Shown one piece after another: positions 1 through 14,300 of a DNA stretch of 64,000 nt; position 1 is the stretch's first letter; each line of letters opens with the position of its first letter. The stretch is from Aphrophora alni (lineage: Eukaryota; Arthropoda; Insecta; Hemiptera; Aphrophoridae): NCBI GenBank assembly GCA_963513935.1, contig OY740768.1, positions 44,386,368 through 44,450,367 on the forward strand, given 5' to 3'. The notes beneath the pieces were generated by a model. It saw only the letters and a list, made by a program, of their open reading frames with translations, was not told where the DNA came from and did not search any database. The translations under genes and the position numbers were made by a program.

Positions 1-1072
1 TTCAATTTTTGGTAAAATGTGTAAATTTGTGATAGGGGAAAAATATATCAAACTATATAATTATTTTTTTTAAATTCTTTGAAAGCAAATCTAAGTCATT
101 CACTTAGTGAATACTTTTCACTCGCTTAACCTTTTGTTTCGAGTATGGGAGAAAGTTACCGTAAGATTGGTGAAACGTTTATTTTAACAGTTGTATAAAA
201 AAAAACCAATTTATGAGGAAAACGAAATACCGAAACAGAAGTAGAATTCGTATCATAAACGTAAATTTTGAAGAACTAAAAATTACAAATCTTAATATTA
301 TTTAGATTCAGTTTTAATTCATCTCCACATATTGATGGAGGCCAGTAGCAATTATAAAATCTAATATCATAGTAATTTACAAGTTTAATTATTTTACATT
401 ACAAATTAATTTAAACTTTCGACAATTCCATAACCCACATTTATGTTTCACTCGTGTAACACAATTATATTATTGGTTTTGTTATTTCAAGAAATTATCA
501 AAGAAATTCATCTAATTCTCATTACCACAATTAATTCAAAGCATTGTACTTTACATGCTTGATTAATTATTACAATCCTTAACACTTTCCTGTAATTCCT
601 CAATCCCATCGTGTTAATTAACAGATTCTTTGTCGTGCTGCCTTCCATCGTCAAGAATAATACCCCATTAAAACAATATCTCAAAGCTTAGAGCATTGTC
701 TAAGTTTACAAGGTATACATTACTTCGTCTTCCATTGTTATGAAAATCAATCTCCATCTATGATACATCTACGCTTTCCTTTACGTGATGTTCTACTGTT
801 TGTTTCTAAATTGGCTCAATTCATAATTTAGTTGAACGGATATATCACGTGACATGTGACGTCGTTACCCTTTGTACGACAATGTTCTATCTTCTTCTTA
901 TCATTCATATTTCGCAGAATCATGGATTTAACAATACGCATACATGACATTTTTCAATTTGAAGAGGAATCATTTGCAATAGGATGCAACATTGATACAA
1001 TATTATTTATAATGTACGTATTCAGTTACGTCTTTGGTTGACAATCAGATAGGACTTTGAGTTATAAAAATA

Positions 1073-1078
<6 letters not shown>

Positions 1079-1126
<48 letters not shown>
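1079..1126. repeat. (AT)n microsatellite
   Basis: About 24 uninterrupted AT dinucleotides in AT-rich flanks. Confidence 0.95.
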
Positions 1127-1128
<2 letters not shown>

Positions 1129-2453
1129 CAAAGATATTATCTCAACACACATGATAAAACAAGGAGAAAATGTAAAATATTAAACTATGAACAATTTATT
1201 TATTACTTAATAGAAAAATTTCTTTAGAGGAGAGGTTTTGTAACCCTTAATTTATATTATACATTTTCGATCATTTGCATGGAGGAAGGAACAAAACTAT
1301 CCAGAAATATCGTTACCCTTATGTTTTTCAAACTATATTCTAACTGTAATTTTTATATAGTATCCTTCTGAAGATAAACTGTTTTTAAATAAGCTTGGGA
1401 ATCCCCTTTGCATTCCATCAAAAATGTATTGATATCCTTGGGTACGTTATGAGATGTGAAAACATCCAAGTCAACTTCAATAGGCTGTTTTAGGTTTTTA
1501 ATTGATAACTCGGGATTTCCAATGTTAAAGTAACGAAGTTTTTTAAATTTACTTGTTGTTTTTGTTTCTGTATAAAAAACTTTTCAATAATAATTATAGG
1601 TCAATGATTTTCTGATTGTGAATACTTTTATTTGTAGGTGTAACAAAAAATAGTACATAGTCTAACGTATTCTAGTACAGAACAAAAGTAATAATTAAAA
1701 ATCCAAGTATATTAATGAAAGAAAACTCCCTTCTATTCTAGGGTATATTTTCATAACTATTATTATTACTTGTAGGTATACTTACACTTGTCTCTTTAGT
1801 AACTTACGTAAAAAGCCCATAGTTAAATTAAAGTCAACTACTTTTTTTTTTTTTCATTTTTATCAATATTTCAAAATATGGGTTGCCTGACATAAAACAA
1901 AAGTACAAAATTACCATTTCCCTAAAAATGGTTGTAACGATATATGTATATATTATGTAGCTCCTAATTACATGCACAAACGACGTTGTTCGTGAGTTAT
2001 CGGTAAAGGCAAAAAAATCGGCCATTAGACTGTTATTAAAGACGTAATTCCCAAAATCAGTTTAACAAATTTCATTCATATTTGAGTGAAAAGTGAAAAT
2101 TAAAGACCCATATCGAAATGCAATTAATATATAATTGCCGTTGTGGAATAATTTACAAAAAGCTAAGTCAATCTTCACCTCCGTCACTTAAACTTGATTC
2201 ATCTTATAATACGTATCCATAAGACGTGTTTATGACACAAAGAAAGCAATTGAAATATAAATATTGTTAAGAATATTGTATAAAGTCAAATTCAATTATT
2301 AATTTTTATTTTCACTGACAACTACCGAACTGACATTTTTATATACAAATAGTTTTGTTTGTTTTGTATTGCGAATGGGTGGGTGAAAACGTTTATGGTA
2401 TGGTTTTATACTATTTATTTTTACAACTATTATTTTGTTAAATGACATAGACG

Positions 2454-2455
<2 letters not shown>

Positions 2456-2489
<34 letters not shown>
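2456..2489. repeat. (AT)n microsatellite
   Basis: About 17 uninterrupted AT dinucleotides following ACGGGT. Confidence 0.95.
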
Positions 2490-2492
<3 letters not shown>

Positions 2493-5400
2493 CTAAAATT
2501 GTCTAAATGTAGACAAATTCTCCTAGGTCTTAAAATATCAAAAAAAAAAAATACTATCTAGAGACAAATTTCCTTATTTCACAAATGTAAAAGTATAAAA
2601 GGTTTACATTATTTTCAAATAAGACATTGGAGGCTCGTTTTTTTACTTATTCTTTATTTAAGAACACCGTAGATGTTCTGCCTTGAGGCCAAATGCAAAC
2701 GGAAGAAAAGCTAGAGGAAATTATGTTGTGTTGAAGTGACAAGGTTTTGAGACTACTGGTTCTGTGCTATATTTATATTTATAAATATATATTATTTCCA
2801 GACTTTATAAAGATAAAATTGAAAGGTAACTATATTCTTGATTTCGAGTTTCTAAAATATAAAAATTCACACCGATCATACTATTAAAATGAGTTCTACG
2901 TATTTCTTTCTTGTGAAAGATAAAAATTAAATAACAAGGACATCTAATAAGTGGTAAAATTCGAAACACGTATCTTATAATGTCGTGAAATAAATTGAAT
3001 AGTCACAGTTCCTAATGGTAATCATTTTTTGACTGGTGAGATATTCGTTGAAATTCAAATTACAACTCAAAATGAGAAGACGATGATATGATAGGGGAAA
3101 GACCACAATGTTAATCCTGTACAAGTCAAGCAATAAGTTTGACGATTATTTTAGTTGATCTCAGAAAGCAAAGGAAAGTTCAAAACTACAGATATAAATT
3201 GACACCCCTACGAGGCAAACGTAATCCAGTGGTTAAAACTTTAACATTCCTGCCATCTAAAACTTGATAGTCTTGTTGCAACAAGTTCAAGTTATCATTC
3301 AACTTACTATTCCATACTCTCTCAATAAATTTTATTCATTATAAAGTTTATATCTTTTTAAAGTCTTTCTAATTTACTGAATTTTTCTAAAACGAGTTTA
3401 TTTTAAAACTAAAGCGGAGCAAAAGCTCAAATTATTGACTCGAAATAACAGAAAAAAAGGAAATGTCATGGACATTTATAAGGAAGTTGATATTCTGATA
3501 ATATTCTATGGATATACTTACACGAAAACGGAGAAATTAGCTACGGTTATGTGATCATACATTTTTACAACTTCACATTTCATAAACATTATATTTGGTT
3601 TATTCAATTTCTATTTTAGATTTAAACTTTTGGAGTTCGAATTTATTAGTAACTTCAATTAATCCTCGTCTTGTTGCGGTTATTAAAAATTAAACCTCCG
3701 TAATTTGAATTAATTTATTGAAATTTTGTTTATATAATTGAAAATGTATAAACATAGACTAACAACGATCGTTATTTAAGAAACTGTTGAACCATTCTTA
3801 CATGTTTTTAAAGTTAAATATATAAGTAAAAAATGTTGTCAAGTGAAAAAATTATGACGTTTGAAAAAAAATATTAACATAAAACCTTCGCCTTAACAGT
3901 TTTTTTATTAACTATTAACCGAAATTAAATATAAATATCCCTCGGGTTTTTTCTGCCCAAGGGGACTTATCAATTTAGCGTGTCAGCTTTAAAAATCGCC
4001 AGATATAAAAAAAAAGTATTATTAAAATAAAGGTCGTGAAATCTCATTTTTCTGCCGTTTTCGTTGTAGTTCATCTTATAAAACTCACATTTTGTATTTT
4101 GTAATTTCTACGTATTGGTCGAGTTCGTCAAACAAGCTATTTCAAAAATATCATTTGAAAATTTGCTTTTTATCACGTCTCACATGCAGGTTATTTTATT
4201 TTTTTAAGTCAAAGTGAATAAATATTATTAACATTTGTGTTAATTAATAGTTCTGTTAGTTTGGAAGTTTCAATGTAATTAATAAATCATACATGTAAAA
4301 AACAATGTGAATACTGCCTACATTAGACACACATTAATAAACATACATTAGAATGTACACTTAAATAAAAACAACAATCATTGAAAGAGATAATAAAAGT
4401 TGAAATCTTTACGTAAGACTTACTCCTTGCATTGTGGTTATTAGGGTCACAGTAGTAGTTTATGTTAAGTTGTTATACTCTCTGTTATATGTTAACAACT
4501 GTTAATTATTTTTGACTTAACAGAATAACGAATGTTTACCCCCACCAATAATGGATCTAGATGGCTGAAGACACAATGGTGGAAGAGTAAACAATCCGAC
4601 TACTGTTTAAATTTTACTCCAATTCATTGATGTAAATGTATCATGAAATTTATCTAAAACTTTAGAGAAAATTTCCGAAAATAAAACAGTATAACTGTTA
4701 TGTAATTAAAAAAAAATTTTTTGGTTTTTTTGTAGCTTTGAGAATCTAGAATTATTTGGTTTAGTTGTTTAACCAAGAAAAAACTTCCAGTGAGAAAGTT
4801 TTAGAAAACAGTTCAAATTAAAGTTTTCATTTGAAATGTTTTTCATACTATTCTTGTAAAATTCGTTCACTACATTTTATTAATACTTGAGAGTGCTCTC
4901 TTCATTTCTATTTGTAGCACGCGAGTCCATATCTCTGTGCTTTGCAGTAATTGTTTGAGTGGTTGCAATTTTAAGACTGAAAATACAATAAATAAACTTT
5001 GCCCCTAAGTCGTCGGTCGGCCTAGCTACATAACGATTTGTGCACTAGTTTGGCACTCTCTTATAGTGAGTACAGGTGTGGTAATCTCGAAGTACCCTAG
5101 CTAGATCTACACTTTCCTCCATTCAGTCTTGGGCTACATCCCTCTCTTTCAGCTTTTCTATTAGGCTTCTTTTATCCAATCCATGATCTTTACAACACTG
5201 GCGCTATTAAAGTATTTTTGTCTTTATAGTTTCCTTCTTCCTTTTTTAAAAGGCGATGACGATGAAGAGGTTTATCTCCTTTATACAAAAAAGGAGAAAA
5301 ACTAGTTTGGCCGCAATTGCCGAATAAACAAAAAAAATATTCAGAAATGCGAAATAGTCGAGTTAAATGTGGAGCCTGATCTGTAATCATGGTCTTCAAT

Positions 5401-6825
5401 GGTTATTTTAAATCACCCACTGTTATGACACATACCAGATTTTATTTATATTTTAAATTAATGAACTAGGTAATTCCTTTCATAATTATGTTTGTTGGTT
5501 TTATGTCTATAAGCACGAATGAAACATTTTAAGTTAATTAAACGGTTTACCGAAAAAACTTATTTGAATTTTTAAAAACAGTTGCATTTTTTCTAAAGGA
5601 CTGTAAAGAACACTTTTATCAGGTCTTAACTAAAGTCTGTACTTTCGTTAAAATAAAATAAATTGTTTTCAACATCACTTGTTTATAGTATTTACATTTT
5701 TATATTGATCTGTTAAAATAAAATAAAAAACATTTATTGTAATGCCAGTTTACCAAATCAATTTATACGATTTCTTCTATAGAATGAAGGTACTTAGTAG
5801 AACACAACCGGAATAATTTGTACATTTTATAATTTTATGAGTCTAGCTAATCATGGTTTCACCAGTTACGGGATTATTAACTGGAAAACCCCGTGATAAT
5901 TTTAATGTGATAACCTCGCTTTTCCGGATACATGGTGTACGGGTTAACAGGTTACAGTAAAAAGCGTAGCTGCCGAAACGATGGTCAGAAACACTCAATT
6001 AATTATAGTATATTACAAATATTGTGTTGTTTTTTATATCAATTAATATTGAAATATCATATAAACCTATTTATTATTGATTAATTTTATTGTATGCACA
6101 CAATTTGTTGTGCTAAATAATTATAAAGTCTATTGACAATTTAATTTTAACATTTATATTCTTACTCGTTTATGTTTCTAAAAACTTTTTAATCCTTATC
6201 GGGAGTGTTTGTTCAAAAATAATAGATTGAACAGTTCTACAATTCTGGAAGATTAATATATATTTTTTGTTGTTGTATACTTTTACATAACTAAGTTTTA
6301 CATAATTATTTATAAAAATTTGTAGTGTCTACCTGCAATGTTAACAATTTCAACTCTTTAGATAACATTACGTAGGAAATTTTAATTTTAATTATTCTTA
6401 TAAAAAATCATTTTCAGTGACAGTGAAAATTAAACAATTTTAATTCAGTGTACCATATCATTGTGCTTAATAGATATAACTAATAATTCAAAAAAGCTCT
6501 AGGTTTCATGTGACTTTACGTATTAAAATTCTAAGAACCCTCTAAAGCAGGATTTGTTTGAACCATAACGAAGCTTGATTTGCTCTTTAATGAGATGTCA
6601 TTAATGAAATTGATAAAAGTTGTTTGATATATCTTTGAAACAAACGTCTATGAGAATTTTGAGTCCATGCTACATTATTTGTTATTTTTTATGTCTTCAC
6701 TAAATACATTTATCTAAGAATAATGATTTATTATGAATTAAAATAGGTCTTTAATAAAAACACAAAGGAGAAATATAAATGCTCTTCCATTTATAACTGG
6801 TATACAAAAGCCTAATGTTATGTTA

Positions 6826-7002
6826 AAGGAAATAAAAATCCAGGAAAAAGCGGAGCGGAAACAGTTGGCCACTGACGTGGTGAAACATTCTATATCCTGG
6901 CATTCGTGGAAGCAATAAATACTGGGAATAGATAAATGTCCTGTGGGATATTAATATTCCTGAAACAGAGCGCCTCAGTTGCCGCACGGATTCTTCAATT
7001 TC
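6826..7002 (-). CDS. Possible exon, unidentified (weak)
   Basis: Read on the minus strand, a pyrimidine-rich acceptor (TTGTCCCCTTTTGTTAG) ends just before 7,002. It is followed by about 59 open codons that begin EIEESVRQLRRSVSG and end at a TAA. The patch at 6,840-7,040 is clearly richer in GC than its surroundings. The first 15 residues are hydrophilic and would fit a helix; the rest is less convincing. I could not place a good donor site, so if this is real the true exon is probably shorter than the open frame. No protein family is recognised. It could equally be a chance open frame in a GC-richer patch. Confidence 0.15.
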
Positions 7003-7344
7003 CTAACAAAAGGGGACAATAAGTTCCACGGCGACACACAATGAAAACGTGCTGCTCTTGTATGGTTACAAAACAGCTGTGATTGCAGGGTTTGTCTTTT
7101 TATTGATTCCAATCTTTGATCTAAACTTACACAATTTGAAGGATATCAATTTAAAAAATATATTGAAATTATTGTTGTGTTCTCTCTTTAATTGTAATAC
7201 AGTTTTCTCCTGCAAAGAGCACATCTGCGTTAGCAGTTATTCAATAATCATAACTTCGTTTCCTTGTTTTTAATTGATGTATCAGTTATGAAATACTAAC
7301 GGTATTTTTTTTTGTTTTGTTAAGCATAGTCTGTAGATACGATT

Positions 7345-7860
7345 TATTTTGAATTAGATAAGGGTACCACATATTTCCTGCTTGATTGGGTACTAAGAAG
7401 ATCCAACCAAATTATGATGGTACATTTTGCTAGATATCTTCGGTTGCTATTTATCACCATGGTTGATTAGGGTGCAACATATATTCAGCTGGATTTTGGT
7501 GATAGGAAATATTGACATTTATATGGCGAAAATTATTGTTACCTAGATTGGATACCACATATTTCCGTCTAGGTTTGAATACCAATTATTGACAACTTTA
7601 TCAGAATGCCATGATAACATCTTTCCAGGTACATGTTAGAACATCAAAAAAAATTGTCAATTTGATTAAGACATATTGTATTAACACCATAGTTTAGAGA
7701 TGAATGCATTGTAGGATTGATTATTGGTCTAGACGTTGGGTTTAGGGTATTGAGCGCTAAATGGGAGCCGTGTATTGTTATTTAGATAAAGGTAATACGT
7801 ATTGTTAGCTAGATTAGTATGCAACGATGCGTCAGTTAGATTAACATATCTCGTAAACTA
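7345..7860 (+). repeat. Degenerate minisatellite-like region
   Basis: A loose motif (TTAGATTAGGGTACCACATA, then TTTC, a CTAGATT-like core and a G-rich end) recurs with many substitutions: near 7,356, 7,465, 7,546, 7,737 and 7,783. Spacing is irregular. Phrases such as GGTACCACATATTTCC and GATACCACATATTTCC show the relationship. No reading frame runs through it. Confidence 0.5.
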
Positions 7861-8486
7861 ACTAAACTATTTTCTCCTGATTGTGTTGTCTGATACGAGC
7901 TTTCTACACTATTAAATGTATATTAATTAACAGTTTTGACACAACGTTGAAATGAGTGAACTTAATTAGTCCGGATAAATATTCTTTCGCCAGTGTTATG
8001 TCGTTAACTTTAAAATACAACTAATTACTAGTTATTTGTTTAATTAGATTTAGTTATAAACACCATTCTCAAAGAGACATTGATACGAGTTTTCATCTAT
8101 TAACGTGAATCTTCAACACATATAATGTTGCAGGATTAACACAGAATTTTATTATCTTTTTTAGAAACACTATAAAGGTTGTCGCTCACTTATTAGGCTT
8201 AAATATTATTCCTCATTTCGTAACTGGAGAGTAAAGTGTGCAACAATCCTCCACTAACATTCTCCCGCACCCATTCAAACACAAAACCAAAAATAATATT
8301 CATCATAATATATCAAAAAATCTTTAAGTATGGGACAAAGTAAAATTTTGTTTAATTTGCGATTTGTAATAAGTTTCGAAAATAAATATTCACACTTTTC
8401 CTAAATTGTGAGCGAAATAGGTAAATTCGATTTTGATGAATTAAGTATTTTATAACAGCTCTGTTGCTTTGTTGTTTTCCCTTTAG

Positions 8487-8724
8487 CTCCTGCACAGGTT
8501 CGGAGGAATATTCACATCGAGTCATAGAGGTTGACGTTCCGGCTGGTTATAGACAAATCATTGTTTGGGCCTTGCGATTTAACAACCAGATTTCCAATAC
8601 ATAACAATCGAGATGTATGTGGATCAGATGATGACATAAACTCTATAATGTAGTAGCCAGGCTTTTGGGTAAATATTGGTGTGCGAATAGTTCGACTGGA
8701 CTCAACCGAGTCCTCACAAACCAT
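8487..8724. CDS. Candidate coding patch, strand unresolved
   Basis: This GC-richer island can be read as protein on both strands. On the minus strand, 8,724-8,512 is open for 70 codons starting at an ATG. It contains a beta-strand-like stretch around QKPGYYIIEF and ends NVNLYDSM. On the plus strand, a strong acceptor (GTTGTTTTCCCTTTAG) ends at 8,486 and is followed by 38 open codons, including VIEVDVPAGYRQIIVWAL, ending in a TAA at 8,602-8,604. That would suit a terminal exon. GC content by codon position does not clearly favour either strand. I recognise no domain. At most one of the two readings is likely to be real. Confidence 0.3.
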
Positions 8725-8829
8725 TTAGTTTATAAATTTAATTGTGAATTTTCTAAATTACTATGTCGAGCTAGATATCGGGTAATGGAGTTCCGAGTTC
8801 ATGAGGATCAAATAATGTGTCATGCAGAG

Positions 8830-9030
<201 letters not shown>

Positions 9031-9969
9031 ATTTTTTGAATCTCTAAAAATCAGCGCAAAAAGTACATTATTGTTAATTCCTTTACTATGACACTTTTTG
9101 TTTTCACAAAGGGTTGCGACCTTTATCACAGCTCTGTTGGACACTAAACCAATGAACAATATTCACTACAAAGAAAACACTGATCAGTGAGCAGTGGAAA
9201 ACAGATATCTTCTAGCTCAGTAAGCACGAGTAGCCATGCGCAGTAGAATTCCTTTGTATTGGAACCTGTTTGAAAGGATCATGCTCTCAATCGCTGAATA
9301 TCAGAGGATACTGAGCTTTCTACTTACGTAAAACTGTCGTGAAACTTAATTTACCCATATTTAAAAGTATAAATAGCATTAGTGTAATACAATCAACCAA
9401 AAATTGTTTAGGATACTTTAATTGTTAATTTATGATTATCAAACAACCAATTCTGGTTTTACAAATTATTTAATAATAATGAATCACCATATTACAAATT
9501 TAGTTTAGTGGACATTTGCTATCATTTGTGTAAATAATGTGGTATATGACGTTTTGAAATTATAAATCTACTCTCATAAAAAGGTGATTGACTAATCATA
9601 CCTTATATTTACTAATCATAATCTTACCTAACGTAAATGTTAAAAACACCAACTGAAACCTACTGCAGCCTTGTTTGAAAAAAAAAAAATACACAAACGA
9701 GAAACAAACTAAAAGCCTCGCACATAAAGCTATATAACAAACCTATCAGAATAGTGTAAAAAGAAGGCCGTTATGGTTAACGTTAATAAAAACTAAATTT
9801 AAAATGAATTTTTTTTCTACTTTTAATAAGGCTGAAATTATGTTGCTTAAATCCACTTCAAAATAAGGACGCGATCTTTGACTTAAGTTTTGAAAGAGGA
9901 GGTAAAAGATTATTCATCCCTATAAACAGTCAACTTTCTCTTGGTAAAACCGTCTTAACAGTCAGTTGT

Positions 9970-10115
9970 TTGTCTTTCTTAGCGTAGTTCAGTCCTGTGA
10001 CTGGTTGTTATTCCTTAACTAGTCTGTATTTAGTCTTAGTTTCTACTATCAGACCTAACTTAAGGCCTGGGTTCTTCCTTTAGGTGAAATTTTGAATATG
10101 GCCCTAGACTACAAA
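9970..10115 (+). repeat. Dispersed repeat, copy 1
   Basis: Shares ordered motifs with 14,140-14,300: CAGTCCTGTG, then a TTAGTCTTAGTTT-like core, then a CTTAAGGCCTGGGTTCTT-like stretch, then GGCCCTAG. Divergence is high and small gaps are needed. Neither copy has a coding frame. It may be an old interspersed element of unknown class. Confidence 0.45.
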
Positions 10116-13100
10116 GCTAAGTGAATGAATTTCAGTATTTTGTTCTAGGTTTATCTCTTTATAAAGAGAGTTGATTTATGCCCTCGAAACGACGTGTATT
10201 AACTTTTGTATACGCAAATGATGACAAATGTCCGATTAAATTATATTAACAATAACCTAATATTAAATTTTAAGTTGGCACTAAAAGTACGTAGATGTTA
10301 TCAGTTTAATAAAGCTGGAGGAATAACATAAAATATCAGAAAATGTTTGCATATCCAAAGCTTTTGAGTTCTTTTAATAATGCAAGACAAAATGTCGCAG
10401 TCAGACATCTTGATATTAAACAAAAACTGTCTCTCACCGCTTACGAAAACTATTGAAATCGCAAAAAATGTTACAATGCTCAAGACATAGATATGTAAAT
10501 GGACAAACTATATATGCATTAATTATTTTTTTAAGTAAATAATAAATTTATAGTTAAATTACGATATGCACAATGTTTGTATATTTATCTTGGTTGTAAA
10601 ACATTGAAATAAAAGTAGCATAAAATATTGAGAGAGAGGATTGAGCTGGTATTAAAATATTTATGTTTGTACGGCTCGTACAATTTTTATTTTTCGTGAA
10701 TATAGACTTAGGAATTTGTTTAATTATCTTGATTTAAATTACTGTATTTTATACAATAAACTTTTAAATACTACAAATAATTCAAGTGAGTAAATTTGAA
10801 TGAAAATATAGAAAAAAATTCTTCTTGGACTATGTTGATATAACAATACGTACTGGCTTCTGATGATGTAGGAAAATATTCATTTTTAATATTTTCTAAA
10901 AAACTTATATTTCTTTAAATTTTATTTAAAAAATAACACAAATAAATATCTGAAACTAAGTTGAACATGATTAAAGTAATAATCGCTATACAATTTTATG
11001 TTTTAAAATGGAAAAAAAAACATGTTGTACACCTAAGCATTGTCGAGATTTATTGATTTAGACCACGGTTTAATAAACACCGTACTTTGTGCGCATGTCA
11101 CGACAGAAGATGTGGGGGTGAGGGTGATTCATTATTTCCAATTGGCTTCTTTGCTTCTGCATTTTCTCTCTCCGTTTGCATAGTTTTATTTGCTATGCAT
11201 AAGTGTTTACTAATCGCTTTAAATGCGACAATGACTCTCTGAATTATCATAATTAATGCATCAAAACTCCAAAGGAGTTCATGAATATATCTTATAATAT
11301 GTAATCGTGCAATTTTCGTGAAAATAACAATTTAATACTAAATAGCCTAATAAATTAAATAAATTCTCGTTTTTTTCAAATTGTCTATCATTTGTTTACC
11401 TCACCTCGTAGATGGAGACTCGAATAACGTGTGTAAGTATACAAAAATACGTAGTCTTATTTTCAATTGCAATAAAGTGGAAGAAACTCAAAGTGTTTAT
11501 ATCAAAAGTTAGTATAAAAACGCTGAAAGGGCAAAGAGAATGTAAAAAATATATTCATTTAACGTGTGGAGTACGAATTTCTAAATTAAAGTAAATATAA
11601 TAATCAAAAACATATTTGGTACCATAGTATTTTTTGTTTATTGTAAATCTTTGTGTGACTAAAAAAAATTATTAATTTGTTTCAAAATGGAAATCAACAA
11701 AGTTGGGTGAATATCTGAAATATCGATTTTGTTTGACCAATGATATTGTTAACTTTACGTATAAAAGGTTGTGTATACCACATTTTAAGTATTGGAGTAG
11801 TAAAACTCATATTAGCGAATAAACAAATAATAACGACCTATACATAAAAATTAGACGAATTAAAATAAAACTGTTAATCTATATTTCTGTGTACATTAAT
11901 AACTTAAATTAGATAGTGAGGTGTTTTTTTGATTGATATTTTGTATTCACTATTCATTAATGTTTTTTTATTAAGCAATTTAAATGTGAAAATAACTTAT
12001 TACCACTGTGAACCTAATTGTTGTGATAATGAAACTAAAACAAAAATAAGTACAGTACATCCGAAAATGCCAACAGCCGCTTGCATGAAATTTGCTTTGA
12101 TAATTGTCCCTTAGTCAACGTAATTAAACATTCATTTGAAACTGTAAGGTTTTCATGTACACTTAAGATATATGTTTTGTGTATATTATTACTTTTTCCT
12201 CTATTTATTCTACTTTCTGAAGATAGTTTAATGTATTAAATTGTTAATATGACTTGAATAAATATTTGGATTTTACAAATTGTATATTATACACATTTAT
12301 GTATTTGTACAAACATAAATCAGATTATAATACCGGTAATCGGGAGGTATACTCTGTATTCGTTTGATGCTTCCGGATTCCAATAATATCATACGACCGG
12401 GTTTAATAGTTAGATCCCACATTCCGATAGAAAAGCCCTTACCTTCCTCTCCCTTATGGAAGATAATGGTGCTAAGCTTGACCTAAAAATAAGTCATCAT
12501 TTCATCTCTATTTCATCCACCAAGTCCAAAACATAGAATATATCATAATATATCCAAAATAACAGCCATCCATTTTTTTTAATTTATAAACTTTTTACGA
12601 ACTTCGTAAATAAATTCTATTTCGAATATCCTACGAAAAATCAATTGAGTAAATAAATTTTTCCTTACATAATTTAAAGAAATGAAATGAAATTTACTGA
12701 GTCATTTGTAAAGTAAGCGAGTTATTATGGATCCTTTTTATACAAAAAAAACTTTATACGTTCATCTTAAATTGACAAAAAATTTTTAGACATTTTCAGG
12801 GTTCCAAAAATATCACTTTTTCCGTACTAAAAACGTATAAACAAATCAAAAATTGCATTTATGTTCCTTACGTTTGGTGAATAATTGTGTTTATTATAAA
12901 CTATATTAAATGTTGTTGTATAGACAATGTAGAATATCGATATTATTCTACAATTTCAGAACCAATTTCAAGTTACTGGGACACAAGATATAGTTACAAA
13001 TACCGCAGAGAGATACAGCTAATTGTGCATATCAATTGTCTCCTGAAATTGATATGACTGTGAGATGTTTTAACACTGTAATTATGCATTTAGCGGTACA

Positions 13101-14139
13101 GAAACATCAATTTTCCACATAAATATAAAAATTGTTATCTAAATTGTACGTTGATTCCAGACCACCCAACAAAATTTAAATCTTTCTTAAAAACCGGAAG
13201 TTTTAGAGTAATTAAAACGTTTGGATATTTATCCAAAATGTGCAGCCAAACAAATTTAGACTGAAATATATTCGCTCATTTAAGAATAAATACGCTGCAT
13301 GGTTTGCAGATAGGCATAATATATTTCGGACTGACTTTTTAGATCTCAAAAAGAACTTATCGCGAAAACGTAACCTCGAATTTTTAATTCGGTAACACTA
13401 AATCTACCATTTTGCAATGAATAACCTTCATCCAATAAAACTATAAACCAATTTGTAATTCTAAAAACAAATAATAACAGTTGGTAATCAGTGTTACGTT
13501 AGTTTCTATAAACTAGAGAACTCTTTAACTTTAATCAGCACTTTAGAAGCTTCTTGCAAAATTGATTAATGGCGAGAGAAGATAAACTAGGTAATACAAA
13601 CACCTCCCATACACTGCTAAAAAAAGCAATAATTAAAATCTTCTTTCTTTGAAGAAATCAGTACTCGAGAAAATTACGATTTACAAGTAAATACAAAAGA
13701 AGAAACAACAAACAAAATGAGCTTTTGTGAATTATTCTAGTTAACTAGCCAAACCTAATTTACGTTTTAGCAATCAGTTTTACACATTATATTGGTTACA
13801 AATTGTGTGGTTTAATGAAAATCTCTTGTGTGAATTATTGTTTATATTTAGCACATTTTTAACCAATCTGCATTTTAAAGATATATAATTTCTTTTCTTT
13901 GGGTTTTTTGTTACTTTATATAAATGGAAACTGATGAAATAATACTTGCCGTTATCATTGGTTGGAATGATTAACGAAATAAAACATATACTTTAAAGTA
14001 TTAATATGGTTTAATTGGAGATTTGAGTTTAAGAAACTAGTACACAATGCTTCTACAGTATTAATAAACTCTCGTTAACTAATGTTAAACCTAGAGCATA
14101 AAAGTGAAAAACATCAATACAGCCTACTAGCCTACGCCG

Positions 14140-14300
14140 TTGTTTGCCGTCCTTTGTCTAGTGCAGTCCTGTCTGTGGTGGTTTTATGAGATCACTTTTA
14201 TATATTAGTCTAAGTTTTGACGTTCTCAGCTTTACTTTTAAGCTTGGGTTTTGTTCTTAGGTTATTTTTAGTTTCCAACCCTAGTGTTGATAAAATTCCA
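14140..14300 (+). repeat. Dispersed repeat, copy 2
   Basis: Matches 9,970-10,115 in the same orientation and order: CAGTCCTGTCTGTGG, TTAGTCTAAGTTTTGA, CTTTTAAGCTTGGGTTTTG, CCAACCCTAG. Confidence 0.45.

Larger units (their letters stand above)
1..6825. other. AT-rich noncoding DNA, no gene recognised
   Basis: Only short open frames occur, none with protein-like composition or convincing splice signals. Two AT microsatellites are listed separately. A patch of somewhat higher GC lies at about 4,900-5,330, including a pyrimidine-rich run near 5,110-5,150, but I see no reading frame or RNA fold there that I can name. Confidence 0.6.

Noticed and set aside
5180..5330. Weak resemblance between 5,180-5,330 and 20,118-20,290
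   Set aside because: Only short words (GCTATTA-AGTATT and CCT-TATACAAAAA) match, with different spacing; not enough to call a repeat family.
12443..12482. 40-nt minus-strand micro-exon with acceptor and donor
   Set aside because: Splice-like ends alone are common by chance; no reading-frame partner on either side.
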